Shown piece after piece: positions 1-7,397 of a stretch of 64,000 nt of DNA. The notes under the pieces are model-generated. The model searched no databases. It was not told the DNA's origin and saw nothing but the letters and a program-made list of their open reading frames with translations. The stretch is from NCBI RefSeq assembly GCF_042654985.1, contig NZ_JBHSMT010000031.1, forward strand, positions 62,001 through 126,000, in the 5' to 3' direction. Made by a program: the position numbers and the translations under genes. Origin of the DNA: Paraherbaspirillum soli. GTDB taxonomy: Bacteria > Pseudomonadota > Gammaproteobacteria > Burkholderiales > Burkholderiaceae_D. Positions within the stretch are counted from its first letter, which is position 1. Each line of letters starts with the position of its first letter.

Positions 1-150
1 TTTTTAGAGCCAGGCCCAAGCATGCGGCGAATTTCCTTCGGCATCAGGTAAAATGTCTGATTACATGCGGCGTCGTGATTGCCTTTAGTACAACTTGGAA
101 TCACTAGTTTGCATTGACCTATTGCACCTCTTCTGGAAACGCTGTCACCC

Positions 151-1518
151 ATGCTCGACAATCTTACCCAACGCCTCGCCAAAGTCGTCAAAACCATGCG
201 CGGCGAAGCGCGCCTTACCGAAACCAACACCGCCGACATGCTACGCGAGGTGCGCCTGGCCTTGCTGGAAGCCGACGTCGCGCTGCCGGCGGTGCGAGAA
301 TTTATCGCCAACGTCAAGCAAAAGGCGCTCGGCGAAGAAGTTATTGCCTCGTTGACACCCGGCCAGGCCTTGGTCGGCGTGGTGCAACGTGAGCTGGCGT
401 CGTTGATGGGTGCGGATCTCGGCCCTGAAGCGTCGCAACTGAATTTTGCAACGCAACCGCCGGCAATCATCCTGATGGCCGGCTTGCAAGGTGCCGGCAA
501 AACCACCACCGTCGGCAAACTCGCCAAGTATCTGCGCGAACAAAAGAAGAAAAAAGTGCTGACGGTCTCCGCTGACGTCTATCGACCGGCCGCGATCGGC
601 CAGTTGCAAACCGTGACGGCACAGGTCGGCGCCGATTTTTTCCCGACCCAGCCCACCGACAAGCCGGTCGACATCGCCCTGGCCGCGCTGGATTACGCCA
701 AGCGTCACTATCACGATGTCCTGATCATCGACACCGCAGGCCGCCTTGGCATTGACGAAGCGATGATGCAGGAAATCAGCGCCGTTCACGCCGCCGTGAA
801 GCCGATTGAGACCTTGTTCGTGGTCGACGCGATGCTCGGTCAGGATGCCATTAACACTGCAAAAGCCTTCAACGAAGCACTGCCGCTGACCGGCATCGTA
901 TTAACCAAGCTGGACGGCGACGCGCGCGGCGGTGCCGCCCTGTCGGTGCGACACATCACTGGCAAGCCGATCAAATTTGCCGGTGTCGCTGAAAAACTGG
1001 ACGGTCTCGAAGCCTTCGATCCAACCCGGATGGCGAACCGCATCCTCGGCATGGGCGACATCCTGGCGCTAGTCGAAGAGGCCCAAAAAGGTGTCGATGT
1101 CGCCGCGGCCAAAGATCTGGCAGAAAAAATCAAGGGCGGCGGCAAATTCGACCTGAACGATTTCAAGGCGCAACTTGGTCAAATGAAGAAAATGGGCGGC
1201 CTGTCCAACTTGATGGACAAATTGCCTGCGCAATTCCAGCAAGCGGCAGGCGGCGCCAACATGGACCAAGCCGAAAAACAAGTGCGCCGGATGGAAGGCA
1301 TCATCAACTCGATGACCGCGCAAGAACGCGCCAAACCTGATTTGATCAAGGCATCGCGCAAACGCCGCATCGCCACTGGCGCCGGGGTGCAGGTACAGGA
1401 AGTCAACCGGATGCTGTCGCAATTCGACCAAATGCAGTCAATGATGAAAAAACTCAAAGGCGGCGGCATGATGAAAATGATGCGCAGCATGAAAGGCATG
1501 ATGCCTGGCATGCGCTAA
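151..1518 (+). CDS. ffh: Signal recognition particle GTPase Ffh
   Basis: Protein subunit of the signal recognition particle. With 4.5S RNA it binds hydrophobic signal sequences on nascent chains and targets ribosomes to FtsY and SecYEG. The 455 residues match the usual family length. An N-terminal helical bundle precedes the GTPase domain, with P-loop GLQGAGKTT at 111-119, DTAGR at 194-198 and TKLDGDARGG at 252-261. The C-terminal M domain ends in a methionine-, lysine- and glycine-rich tail (about residues 430-455), the signal-peptide and RNA-binding part. The ATG at 151 gives the expected N-terminus (MLDNLTQRLA), although no strong Shine-Dalgarno sequence precedes it. It is transcribed alone here; a long palindrome follows. 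Confidence 0.98.
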   Translation: MLDNLTQRLAKVVKTMRGEARLTETNTADMLREVRLALLEADVALPAVREFIANVKQKALGEEVIASLTPGQALVGVVQRELASLMGADLGPEASQLNFATQPPAIILMAGLQGAGKTTTVGKLAKYLREQKKKKVLTVSADVYRPAAIGQLQTVTAQVGADFFPTQPTDKPVDIALAALDYAKRHYHDVLIIDTAGRLGIDEAMMQEISAVHAAVKPIETLFVVDAMLGQDAINTAKAFNEALPLTGIVLTKLDGDARGGAALSVRHITGKPIKFAGVAEKLDGLEAFDPTRMANRILGMGDILALVEEAQKGVDVAAAKDLAEKIKGGGKFDLNDFKAQLGQMKKMGGLSNLMDKLPAQFQQAAGGANMDQAEKQVRRMEGIINSMTAQERAKPDLIKASRKRRIATGAGVQVQEVNRMLSQFDQMQSMMKKLKGGGMMKMMRSMKGMMPGMR

Positions 1519-1527
1519 TTGAAAATG

Positions 1528-1592
1528 CCTGTCGCAAGCTCCGGCGACAGCTCTCCAGAAAGTCTTGCAAGTCATTGACTTGCAAGACTTTC
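1528..1592. terminator. Two tandem hairpins downstream of ffh
   Basis: A 7-bp stem (CTGTCGC ... GCGACAG, about 1530-1551) is followed by a near-perfect 35-base palindrome: 17-base arms at 1558-1574 and 1576-1592 around a single base, arm GAAAGTCTTGCAAGTCA. There is no T-run after it, so it is not a textbook rho-independent terminator. It may instead protect the ffh mRNA 3' end or be a protein-binding dyad. The symmetry is seen directly; the role is inferred. Confidence 0.45.
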
Positions 1593-1794
1593 CGGCCAGT
1601 GCAGCAACATCAATCCTGCGCGCACCGCGGATCGGCGCCAATCCCGCATCTCCTATAGCAACATCGCACTATTTAGTTCCGTATCAAATCCCGCATAAAC
1701 TGACAAAAAACACTTGCATCGTCGGGAAAACCGCACCACTATTAGCGATGCGTGATTGACGCATTTTCTATTATTCCGTAAAGGAGGCTCAAAG

Positions 1795-2160
1795 ATGGCC
1801 ACAGTCAAAAAACCAGCAGCGACCAAAGCAGCTCCGGTCAAAGCAGCAGCTAAACCTGCCGTAAAAAAAGCCGCCCCAGTCAAAGCTGAAGCAGCACCAA
1901 AAACAGCGCGCAAACCTAACGCAGCGTTCATGAAACCATTGACCCCATCTGCGGTTCTGGCTGCCGTGGTCGGCGCAGCTCCGTTGCCACGCACTGAAGT
2001 CACCAAGAAGGTCTGGGAATACATCAAGAAGCACGAGCTGCAAAACCCAGAGAACAAGCGCAATATCGACGCAGATGAAAAATTGAAAGCTGTCTTTGGC
2101 GGCAAAAAACAAGTATCGATGTTTGAAATGACCAAACTCATTTCTGATCACTTGAAATAA
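1795..2160 (+). CDS. SWIB/MDM2-domain protein with basic Ala/Lys/Pro-rich tail
   Basis: A 121-residue protein. Residues 1 to about 45 are a low-complexity Ala/Lys/Pro tail resembling histone H1 or bacterial H1-like proteins. Residues about 46-121 match the SWIB/MDM2 fold, including a segment reading TKKVWEYIKKHELQNPENKR. SWIB domains are best known from eukaryotic SWI/SNF complexes; free-standing versions occur in Chlamydia and many Proteobacteria, with nucleoid-associated or topoisomerase-linked roles proposed. The ATG at 1795 is preferred over an in-frame start at 1756 because AAAGGAGG lies just upstream of it and the tail begins cleanly. The gene is monocistronic, with its own terminator. 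DNA binding is inferred from the basic tail. Confidence 0.9.
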   Translation: MATVKKPAATKAAPVKAAAKPAVKKAAPVKAEAAPKTARKPNAAFMKPLTPSAVLAAVVGAAPLPRTEVTKKVWEYIKKHELQNPENKRNIDADEKLKAVFGGKKQVSMFEMTKLISDHLK

Positions 2161-2200
2161 TGCTTGGGGCTTAGCTGCTCAACAGCGCTCTGAGTGCCAA

Positions 2201-2236
2201 ACAAAAACGCCCGCATCGCGCGGGCGTTTTTGTTTT
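2201..2236 (+). terminator. Rho-independent terminator of the SWIB gene
   Basis: A perfect 14-base inverted repeat (2201-2214 and 2220-2233, arm ACAAAAACGCCCGC) has a 5-base loop and an A-tract/T-tract on its two sides. It lies 40 bases after the SWIB stop codon. It could work in both directions and so also serve the converging lytic transglycosylase gene. Confidence 0.9.
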
Positions 2237-2296
2237 TATCGCATTGGATCGTCGATCCCAGTGCAGCATCCAGATATCACTTTGGCGGCCGTACTG

Positions 2297-2935
2297 TTAT
2301 TGGGTAGAAGAAGCAGCATGAATTGGCGTTTCATCTGCGTACTCCCAATGCTTCCATGCGGCCAATACCGCATTCGGATATTCAGGGCGTCCGCGACTGC
2401 CGTTATATCGGCCCAGGGTCAGGTAAAGATTGCCTTTTTCCATATCCAGATACATGCGCAAAATCGAACACCCGTAGCGCAAATTGGTCTGCATATTGAA
2501 TAATTTGCTGCGATCGGCATCGCCAATCACGCGGGTCCAGAATGGCATTACCTGCATGTAGCCATGGGCGCTGACGCTCGACAAGGCGTATTTACGAAAT
2601 GCCGATTCCACCTGGATCAAGCCGAGCACCATTGCTGGATCAAGGCCGGCGCGCTTCGATTCATACCAGGTGGTTTCCAGGAATTCGATGCGCATCTGAG
2701 CATCGGGCAATTTCTTTTTCAGACGCTCGGACATCTCGCCCAGCCAGTACAAATACTTGATGCGTTGATCGATGTCGGAGAATTGCGGCTTCGGCGGACG
2801 AGCGTCATGGATCGCACGCGACAATGCCAAACGTACCGAATCCGCCAGCTCCTCTTCCTTCTGGTTGCCGGCATACGCCGAACCACCGGCCAGCAACAGT
2901 ACTAACAGCAAGCAAAATCGGACCGTCTGACGCAA
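2297..2935 (-). CDS. Lytic transglycosylase (SLT domain), exported
   Basis: A 212-residue exported enzyme expected to cleave the MurNAc-GlcNAc bond of peptidoglycan with 1,6-anhydro product formation. Residues 1-22 form a clean signal peptide (basic start, leucine-rich core, AYA before the cut). The goose-lysozyme-like SLT fold follows, with catalytic Glu at about 110 in the IQVESAF motif and the conserved AHGYMQVMP segment. The start is TTG at 2935, chosen because GAGGAG (2942-2947) lies six bases upstream and the signal peptide starts there. That Shine-Dalgarno sequence sits in a predicted hairpin (2941-2976). It lies downstream of proS on the same strand, separated by a proS terminator, so it probably has its own promoter. 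Confidence 0.9.
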   Translation of the reverse strand: MRQTVRFCLLLVLLLAGGSAYAGNQKEEELADSVRLALSRAIHDARPPKPQFSDIDQRIKYLYWLGEMSERLKKKLPDAQMRIEFLETTWYESKRAGLDPAMVLGLIQVESAFRKYALSSVSAHGYMQVMPFWTRVIGDADRSKLFNMQTNLRYGCSILRMYLDMEKGNLYLTLGRYNGSRGRPEYPNAVLAAWKHWEYADETPIHAASSTQ

Positions 2936-2940
2936 TCGAA

Positions 2941-2976
2941 ACTCCTCAAGATCAAGTTATTCATTTTTTGAGGAGT
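2941..2976 (-). promoter_or_regulatory. Hairpin sequestering the Shine-Dalgarno of the lytic transglycosylase gene
   Basis: On the minus-strand transcript a 9-base arm ACTCCTCAA (2976-2968) pairs perfectly with TTGAGGAGT (2949-2941) across an 18-base loop. The 3' arm contains the GAGGAG ribosome-binding site of the TTG start at 2935. The pairing is visible in the sequence; the idea that it limits translation, or responds to temperature or a ligand, is inference. Confidence 0.5.
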
Positions 2977-2980
2977 ATAC

Positions 2981-3010
2981 AAAAAAACAGGCGGATTGCC
3001 GCCTTGTTTT
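2981..3010 (-). terminator. Rho-independent terminator of proS
   Basis: Reading leftwards after the proS stop, the stem AGGCGG-CAAT-CCGCCT is followed by a run of seven T. It lies within 30 bases of the proS stop and separates proS from the transglycosylase gene. Confidence 0.85.
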
Positions 3011-3012
3011 TC

Positions 3013-4752
3013 TCAAGATGCCAAGCGGGCCTTGATAAACGTCGCCATTTCAGCCAGCGGCACGGTGGTCGCTTCTGTATCGCGTCGTCCTTGGTATTCA
3101 AGCTGACCTTCTTTCAAACCGCGGTCGCCGATCACGATGCGATGCGGCACGCCGATCAACTCCCAGTCGGCGAACATCGCGCCCGGGCGCTCGCCCCGGT
3201 CATCCAGAATCACATCCACTCCGGCCGCCAGTAGTGCATCGTACAACTTGTCGGTCTCGGCTTTGACGGCCTCGCTGCGGTCGTATCCCATTGGGCACAG
3301 GACCACTTCAAACGGGGCAATCGAAGTCGGCCAGATAATGCCCTTGTCATCGAAATTCTGCTCAATTGCTGCGCCCAGAATCCGCGTAATGCCGATCCCG
3401 TAGCATCCCATTTGCAGCAACTGCGGCTTACCGTTCTCATCCAGAAAGGTCGCGTTCATCGCTTCCGAATATGCGGTGCCGAGCTGGAACACGTGACCAA
3501 CTTCGATCCCGCGCTGGATCGCCAACACGCCCTTGCCGTCTGGCGATGGATCGCCCTCGACCACGTTGCGTATGTCTGCCACCAGAGGCTCCGGCACATC
3601 GCGGCCCCAGTTGACGCCGGTATAGTGAAAATCAAGTTCGTTGGCGCCGCATACAAAATCATGCATGTTGGCGACAGTGGCGTCGACTACCACTTTGACC
3701 GGCTTCTTGGGATTGACCGGCCCCAGATAGCCAGGCAGCGTACCGAACCACTCGACGATCTCTTGTTCTGTCGCGAAGCGATAACCAGCCAGGCCAGGTA
3801 CTTTGCTGACCTTGATTTCATTCAGCTCATGATCGCCACGCAACATCAGCAGCCAGACGTCCTTGCTGGCAGCTTCGGTATCGCTGCCCTCTTTCTCGAC
3901 GGTCAGCACAATCGACTTGACGGTTTGCGTCAACGGCAGCTGCAGGAACTCTGCAACCGCTTCGCATTTTGCTTTGCCCGGCGTCGCGGTCTTGGTCAGC
4001 GCCTGAGTTGCAGCACCACGCGCGGCGCTCAATGGCAAAGCCTCCGCGGCTTCCATATTCGCTGCGTAATCCGAACTTGGGCAATACACGATCGCATCTT
4101 CGCCGGTGGCAGCGATGACGTGAAATTCATGCGATCCGGTCCCGCCGATGGCACCATTGTCGGCCGCCACCGGACGGAATTGCAGGCCAAAGCGATTGAA
4201 GATACGGATGTACGCGTCGTACATGATCTGATAAGACTGTTTCAGCCCGTCCAGATCGCGGTCGAAAGAATACGCATCCTTCATCGTGAATTCGCGGCCG
4301 CGCATCAAGCCAAAGCGTGGCCGGCGCTCGTCGCGGAATTTGGTTTGGATATGATAAAAATTCACCGGCAGCTTGCGATAGGAGCGCAACTCACCGCGGG
4401 CGATGTCGGTAATCACCTCCTCCGACGTCGGCTGAATGATGAAGTCGCGACCATGACGATCCTTGACCCGCATCAGTTCGGCACCGTACTTTTGCCAGCG
4501 TCCGGTTTCTTGCCACAGCTCCGCCGGCTGCACCACAGGCATCAGCAATTCCACCGCGCCCGAACGGTTCATCTCTTCGCGCACGATATTCTCGACTTTG
4601 CGGATCACGCGCAGGCCCATCGGCATGTAGGTATAAATACCTGAACCGAGTCGCTTGATCATGCCAGCTCGCATCATCAGTTTATGGCTGACGATTTCGG
4701 CGTCAGCTGGAGCTTCTTTAAGGGTAGAGACAAAAAAACGGGAGGCGCGCAT
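3013..4752 (-). CDS. proS: Prolyl-tRNA synthetase (bacterial type, with editing domain)
   Basis: Charges tRNA-Pro with proline in the cytoplasm. The 579 residues fit the long bacterial type. Class II motif 1 lies in the segment starting GSGIYTYMPMGLRVIRKV, motif 2 around FRDERRPRFGLMRGREFTMKD, and motif 3 in GCYGIGITRILGAA. Between motifs 2 and 3 sits the YbaK-like insertion domain (roughly residues 230-400), which deacylates Ala-tRNA-Pro. The C-terminal part is the anticodon-binding domain. The ATG at 4752 gives the standard MRASRFFVSTLKEAPADAE start. It is divergent from rppH across about 200 bases. Confidence 0.98.
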   Translation of the reverse strand: MRASRFFVSTLKEAPADAEIVSHKLMMRAGMIKRLGSGIYTYMPMGLRVIRKVENIVREEMNRSGAVELLMPVVQPAELWQETGRWQKYGAELMRVKDRHGRDFIIQPTSEEVITDIARGELRSYRKLPVNFYHIQTKFRDERRPRFGLMRGREFTMKDAYSFDRDLDGLKQSYQIMYDAYIRIFNRFGLQFRPVAADNGAIGGTGSHEFHVIAATGEDAIVYCPSSDYAANMEAAEALPLSAARGAATQALTKTATPGKAKCEAVAEFLQLPLTQTVKSIVLTVEKEGSDTEAASKDVWLLMLRGDHELNEIKVSKVPGLAGYRFATEQEIVEWFGTLPGYLGPVNPKKPVKVVVDATVANMHDFVCGANELDFHYTGVNWGRDVPEPLVADIRNVVEGDPSPDGKGVLAIQRGIEVGHVFQLGTAYSEAMNATFLDENGKPQLLQMGCYGIGITRILGAAIEQNFDDKGIIWPTSIAPFEVVLCPMGYDRSEAVKAETDKLYDALLAAGVDVILDDRGERPGAMFADWELIGVPHRIVIGDRGLKEGQLEYQGRRDTEATTVPLAEMATFIKARLAS

Positions 4753-4782
4753 AACGATGAATTCTTTTTAAAAAGAGAGAGT

Positions 4783-4788
4783 TATAAT
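4783..4788 (+). promoter_or_regulatory. Possible -10 element (TATAAT) upstream of rppH
   Basis: A perfect TATAAT lies in the proS-rppH divergent spacer, 165 bases ahead of the rppH start. I see no good TTGACA at the right distance, so this is only a weak candidate. A short frame (4818-4874, 18 codons) follows it, with no convincing ribosome-binding site. Confidence 0.25.
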
Positions 4789-4953
4789 CAACTCAATTTT
4801 AAAGGATTAGCTGGCTGATGCGCCTACTCTTTGCACAATTGATTGATGTCCTTACCGGTATTGGTACTGGCTGAGACAGGTCGCGCGCTGATATGGCGCG
4901 TATCCGTATTGGCATGAGGATCGCCTGGCCGCAGAAAGTTTTGAGGTAACAAC

Positions 4954-5523
4954 ATGCTTGACCGTGAAGGCTTTCGCCCGAACGTCGGCATTATCTTGCT
5001 CAACCCCCAGAATGAAGTCTGGTGGGGCAAGCGCGTGCGCGAACACTCGTGGCAATTTCCACAAGGCGGTATCAAGTACGGTGAAACGCCGGAGCAGGCG
5101 ATGTTTCGCGAACTCGAGGAAGAAATCGGGTTAAAAGCGGAGCATGTCAAGATCATCGGCCGTACCCGTGACTGGTTGCGCTATGAGGTGCCGGACCATT
5201 TCATTAAACGCGATGTACGCGGGCACTATCGCGGCCAAAAACAAATCTGGTTTTTACTACGCATGGTCGGACGCGATTGCGATGTCAATTTACGTCTTAC
5301 CGAGCACCCCGAATTCGACGCATGGCGTTGGCACAATTACTGGGTGCCGCTGGACGTGGTGATCGAATTCAAGCGCGACGTCTACCAGCGGGCATTGCAA
5401 GAATTATCACGCTTCTTGACGCGCCCAATGCAAAGCACAACGCATCATGCCCGCCATCTACGTACAGGCCACGGGCCGCGTACGTCTGATCAACCAGCCG
5501 CGGCCGACACCGATAAAAAGTGA
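4954..5523 (+). CDS. rppH: RNA pyrophosphohydrolase RppH (Nudix)
   Basis: Removes pyrophosphate from 5'-triphosphorylated mRNA, which starts RNase E-dependent decay. The 189-residue protein opens with MLDREGFRPNVGIILLN, typical of the family, and carries the Nudix box at about 38-60 (GG-x5-E-x7-REL-x-EE-x-G). The C-terminal 35 residues are a variable tail. An AGGTAAC stretch precedes the ATG at 4954. The stop codon overlaps a possible GTG start of the next gene, so the two are probably co-transcribed. Confidence 0.96.
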   Translation: MLDREGFRPNVGIILLNPQNEVWWGKRVREHSWQFPQGGIKYGETPEQAMFRELEEEIGLKAEHVKIIGRTRDWLRYEVPDHFIKRDVRGHYRGQKQIWFLLRMVGRDCDVNLRLTEHPEFDAWRWHNYWVPLDVVIEFKRDVYQRALQELSRFLTRPMQSTTHHARHLRTGHGPRTSDQPAAADTDKK

Positions 5524-5585
5524 GCTTTTCAATGTTTTTTGCCCCTGCCTCACCCTCGCCCCCCAGAAAAACTGCGCTGCCGCCA

Positions 5586-6110
5586 ATGAAACTGTCGCAA
5601 CTGTTTACCGCCGGCCTCCTGTTACTGGCAATCAATGTCCCCGCCCATGCCGGCATTTTCGACGAAGATTTTGACGATGACGGGAAGTCATGGCAAGAAA
5701 TCAAAAAAGATTTGCCGCCAGCGCCACAAGCGGCAAACCTGGTCCAGTTCTATGTCGGCCCGACAGCTAGCATGACTTTCACAATTGACGTCAATTCAAT
5801 CTCCTCCGACACCGATGGCGTAGTGCGTTATACGCTGGTCAGCAAAAGTCAGGCCGGGGCAGAAAATATCAGCTACGAAGGCATTCGTTGCCAAACTTAC
5901 GAAAAGAAGCTGTACGCATTTGGTCAAAAAGATGGCAGTTGGTCGCGTGCGCGCCTGAGTAACTGGCAGCCAATTACCGAGCTGGTGGCCAATCGCCAGC
6001 ATGCGGCATTGGCAAAAGACTATCTTTGCCACGATGGCATGGCAGCGGGCAAGGTAGAAGAAATGCGAGCCAGAATTCGTGAAAATCGCCCCATCAAGCC
6101 GGGTAGCTAA
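5586..6110 (+). CDS. CNP1-like family exported protein
   Basis: A 174-residue protein (from ATG 5586) with an N-terminal signal peptide (MKLSQLFTAGLLLLAINVPAHA, ending AHA) followed by an acidic patch, FDEDFDDDGKSW. The body resembles the CNP1-like family of uncharacterised betaproteobacterial exported proteins, with two Cys (in GIRCQTYEKK and KDYLCHDG) that could form a disulphide. The frame extends upstream to a GTG at 5520 that overlaps the rppH stop, but this would put 22 residues before the signal peptide, so ATG 5586 is preferred. Function is unknown. It is converged upon by proB. Confidence 0.8.
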   Translation: MKLSQLFTAGLLLLAINVPAHAGIFDEDFDDDGKSWQEIKKDLPPAPQAANLVQFYVGPTASMTFTIDVNSISSDTDGVVRYTLVSKSQAGAENISYEGIRCQTYEKKLYAFGQKDGSWSRARLSNWQPITELVANRQHAALAKDYLCHDGMAAGKVEEMRARIRENRPIKPGS

Positions 6111-6121
6111 GACGATATCCT

Positions 6122-6153
6122 CGAACGACATTCTGAATTTCAGGTGTCGTTCG
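6122..6153. terminator. Hairpin between the convergent CNP1-like gene and proB
   Basis: A perfect 9-bp stem CGAACGACA/TGTCGTTCG (6122-6130, 6145-6153) with a 14-base loop lies midway between two converging stops. It has no U-tract on either strand, so it may be a weak bidirectional terminator or mRNA 3'-end stabiliser. Confidence 0.5.
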
Positions 6154-6161
6154 GCATGGCT

Positions 6162-7280
6162 TTAGAGCAGAACCATATTATCCCGGTGAATCAACTCCGA
6201 TTCCTCGACAAAGCCTAGAATTGCCTGAATTTCAGCAGATGGACGTCGCATGATGCGACGCGCTTCGGAGCTGGTGTAATTGCTGATGCCACGTGCAATT
6301 GCCCGCCCATCCACATCGGTACAGGTAATGACGTCGCCCCGGCCAAACTCCCCGGATACCGCAGTGACACCGATCGGCAGTAAGGATTTGCCCTCATTGG
6401 TCAGCTTTTGCACTGCACCGGAATCCAGCATTACCTTGCCAGCTGTTTTCAGATGATCGGCCATCCATTGCTTGCGGGCAGTAAGTTGCGCGGTTTGCGC
6501 GTTCAATTGGGTGCCGATTGCTTCGCCTGCGGCGAGCCGGGTCAAGACACCATCCTCTCGACCCCAGGCAATCACGGTATGAGCGCCCGAGGTAGCGGCA
6601 CGCTTGGCCGCCAAAATCTTGGTAAGCATGCCGCCGCGACCGATACTGGTGCCGGCATCTCCCGCCATGACTTCCAATGCGGGGTCGCCAGCTTGCGCCA
6701 CATGGACCAACTCGGCGTTGGGGTCCTTACGCGGATCGGCAGTGAATAAGCCCTTTTGATCTGTCAGGATAATCAGCGCGTCGCCTTCAATCAAATTGGC
6801 GACCAACGCACCCAATGTATCGTTATCACCGAATTTGATTTCATCGGTGACCACGGTATCGTTTTCATTGATTATCGGTATCACGCCAAAGCGTAGCAAC
6901 GTAAACAAGGTCGAACGGGCGTTCAGATAACGCTCACGGTCAGCCAAGTCAGCATGCGTCAGCAATACCTGCGCAGTGCGCAAGTCGTGTGCGCGAAAAC
7001 TGCTTTCGTAAATCTGGGCAAGCCCCATCTGACCGACGGCGGCGCAAGCCTGCAATTCATCAATACTGGTTGGGCGCTTGTCGAACCCAAGTCGTTGCAT
7101 GCCCTCGGCAACCGCGCCAGAACTCACCAGCACCACCTCTTTGCCCATCGCACGCAACGCGGCGATCTGCGTTGCCCATTTGGCAATCGCAACCGTATCG
7201 AGCCCTTTGCCGTCATTGGTGACTAGCGAAGAACCCACTTTGACGATGAGACGCCGGGCTTTTTGAATGACCGAATTCAT
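6162..7280 (-). CDS. proB: Glutamate 5-kinase ProB
   Basis: First step of proline synthesis: phosphorylates glutamate to gamma-glutamyl phosphate, which is passed to ProA (not in this window). With the start at ATG 7280 (MNSVIQKARRLIVKVGSSLV) it has 372 residues: an amino-acid kinase domain (KVGSSLVTNDGKG near the N-terminus, SIGRGGMLTKI for nucleotide binding) and a C-terminal PUA domain (about 280-360). An in-frame ATG at 7301 would add seven residues and is less likely. It is last in the rplU-rpmA-obgE-proB series, after an obgE terminator-like hairpin. Confidence 0.96.
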   Translation of the reverse strand: MNSVIQKARRLIVKVGSSLVTNDGKGLDTVAIAKWATQIAALRAMGKEVVLVSSGAVAEGMQRLGFDKRPTSIDELQACAAVGQMGLAQIYESSFRAHDLRTAQVLLTHADLADRERYLNARSTLFTLLRFGVIPIINENDTVVTDEIKFGDNDTLGALVANLIEGDALIILTDQKGLFTADPRKDPNAELVHVAQAGDPALEVMAGDAGTSIGRGGMLTKILAAKRAATSGAHTVIAWGREDGVLTRLAAGEAIGTQLNAQTAQLTARKQWMADHLKTAGKVMLDSGAVQKLTNEGKSLLPIGVTAVSGEFGRGDVITCTDVDGRAIARGISNYTSSEARRIMRRPSAEIQAILGFVEESELIHRDNMVLL

Positions 7281-7343
7281 ATTTTCATCAGTAGCTGCCA
7301 CCGCCGCAGAAACTATTCAACAGATGTCGCCGGGCGAGAAATA

Positions 7344-7385
7344 AAAACCGATGCAAGCGGCGTTCCCCGCCAACGGCATCGGTCG
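7344..7385 (-). terminator. Rho-independent terminator of obgE
   Basis: Reading leftwards, ACCGATGC ... GCATCGGT pairs around an inner stem-loop (GGCGGGGAACGCC) and is followed by a T-run (TTTTTATTT). It lies 13 bases after the obgE stop and partly insulates proB. Confidence 0.75.
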
Positions 7386-7397
7386 ATATGTGCTTCG

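Noticed and set aside
3412..4644. A 410-codon open frame antisense to proS
   Set aside because: Shadow of proS: no family resemblance, composition rich in Arg, His and Gln as expected from antisense codons.
4818..4874. 18-codon frame ahead of rppH as a leader peptide
   Set aside because: The AAAGGA upstream is too far from the ATG and the peptide has no regulatory-codon run or attenuator structure.
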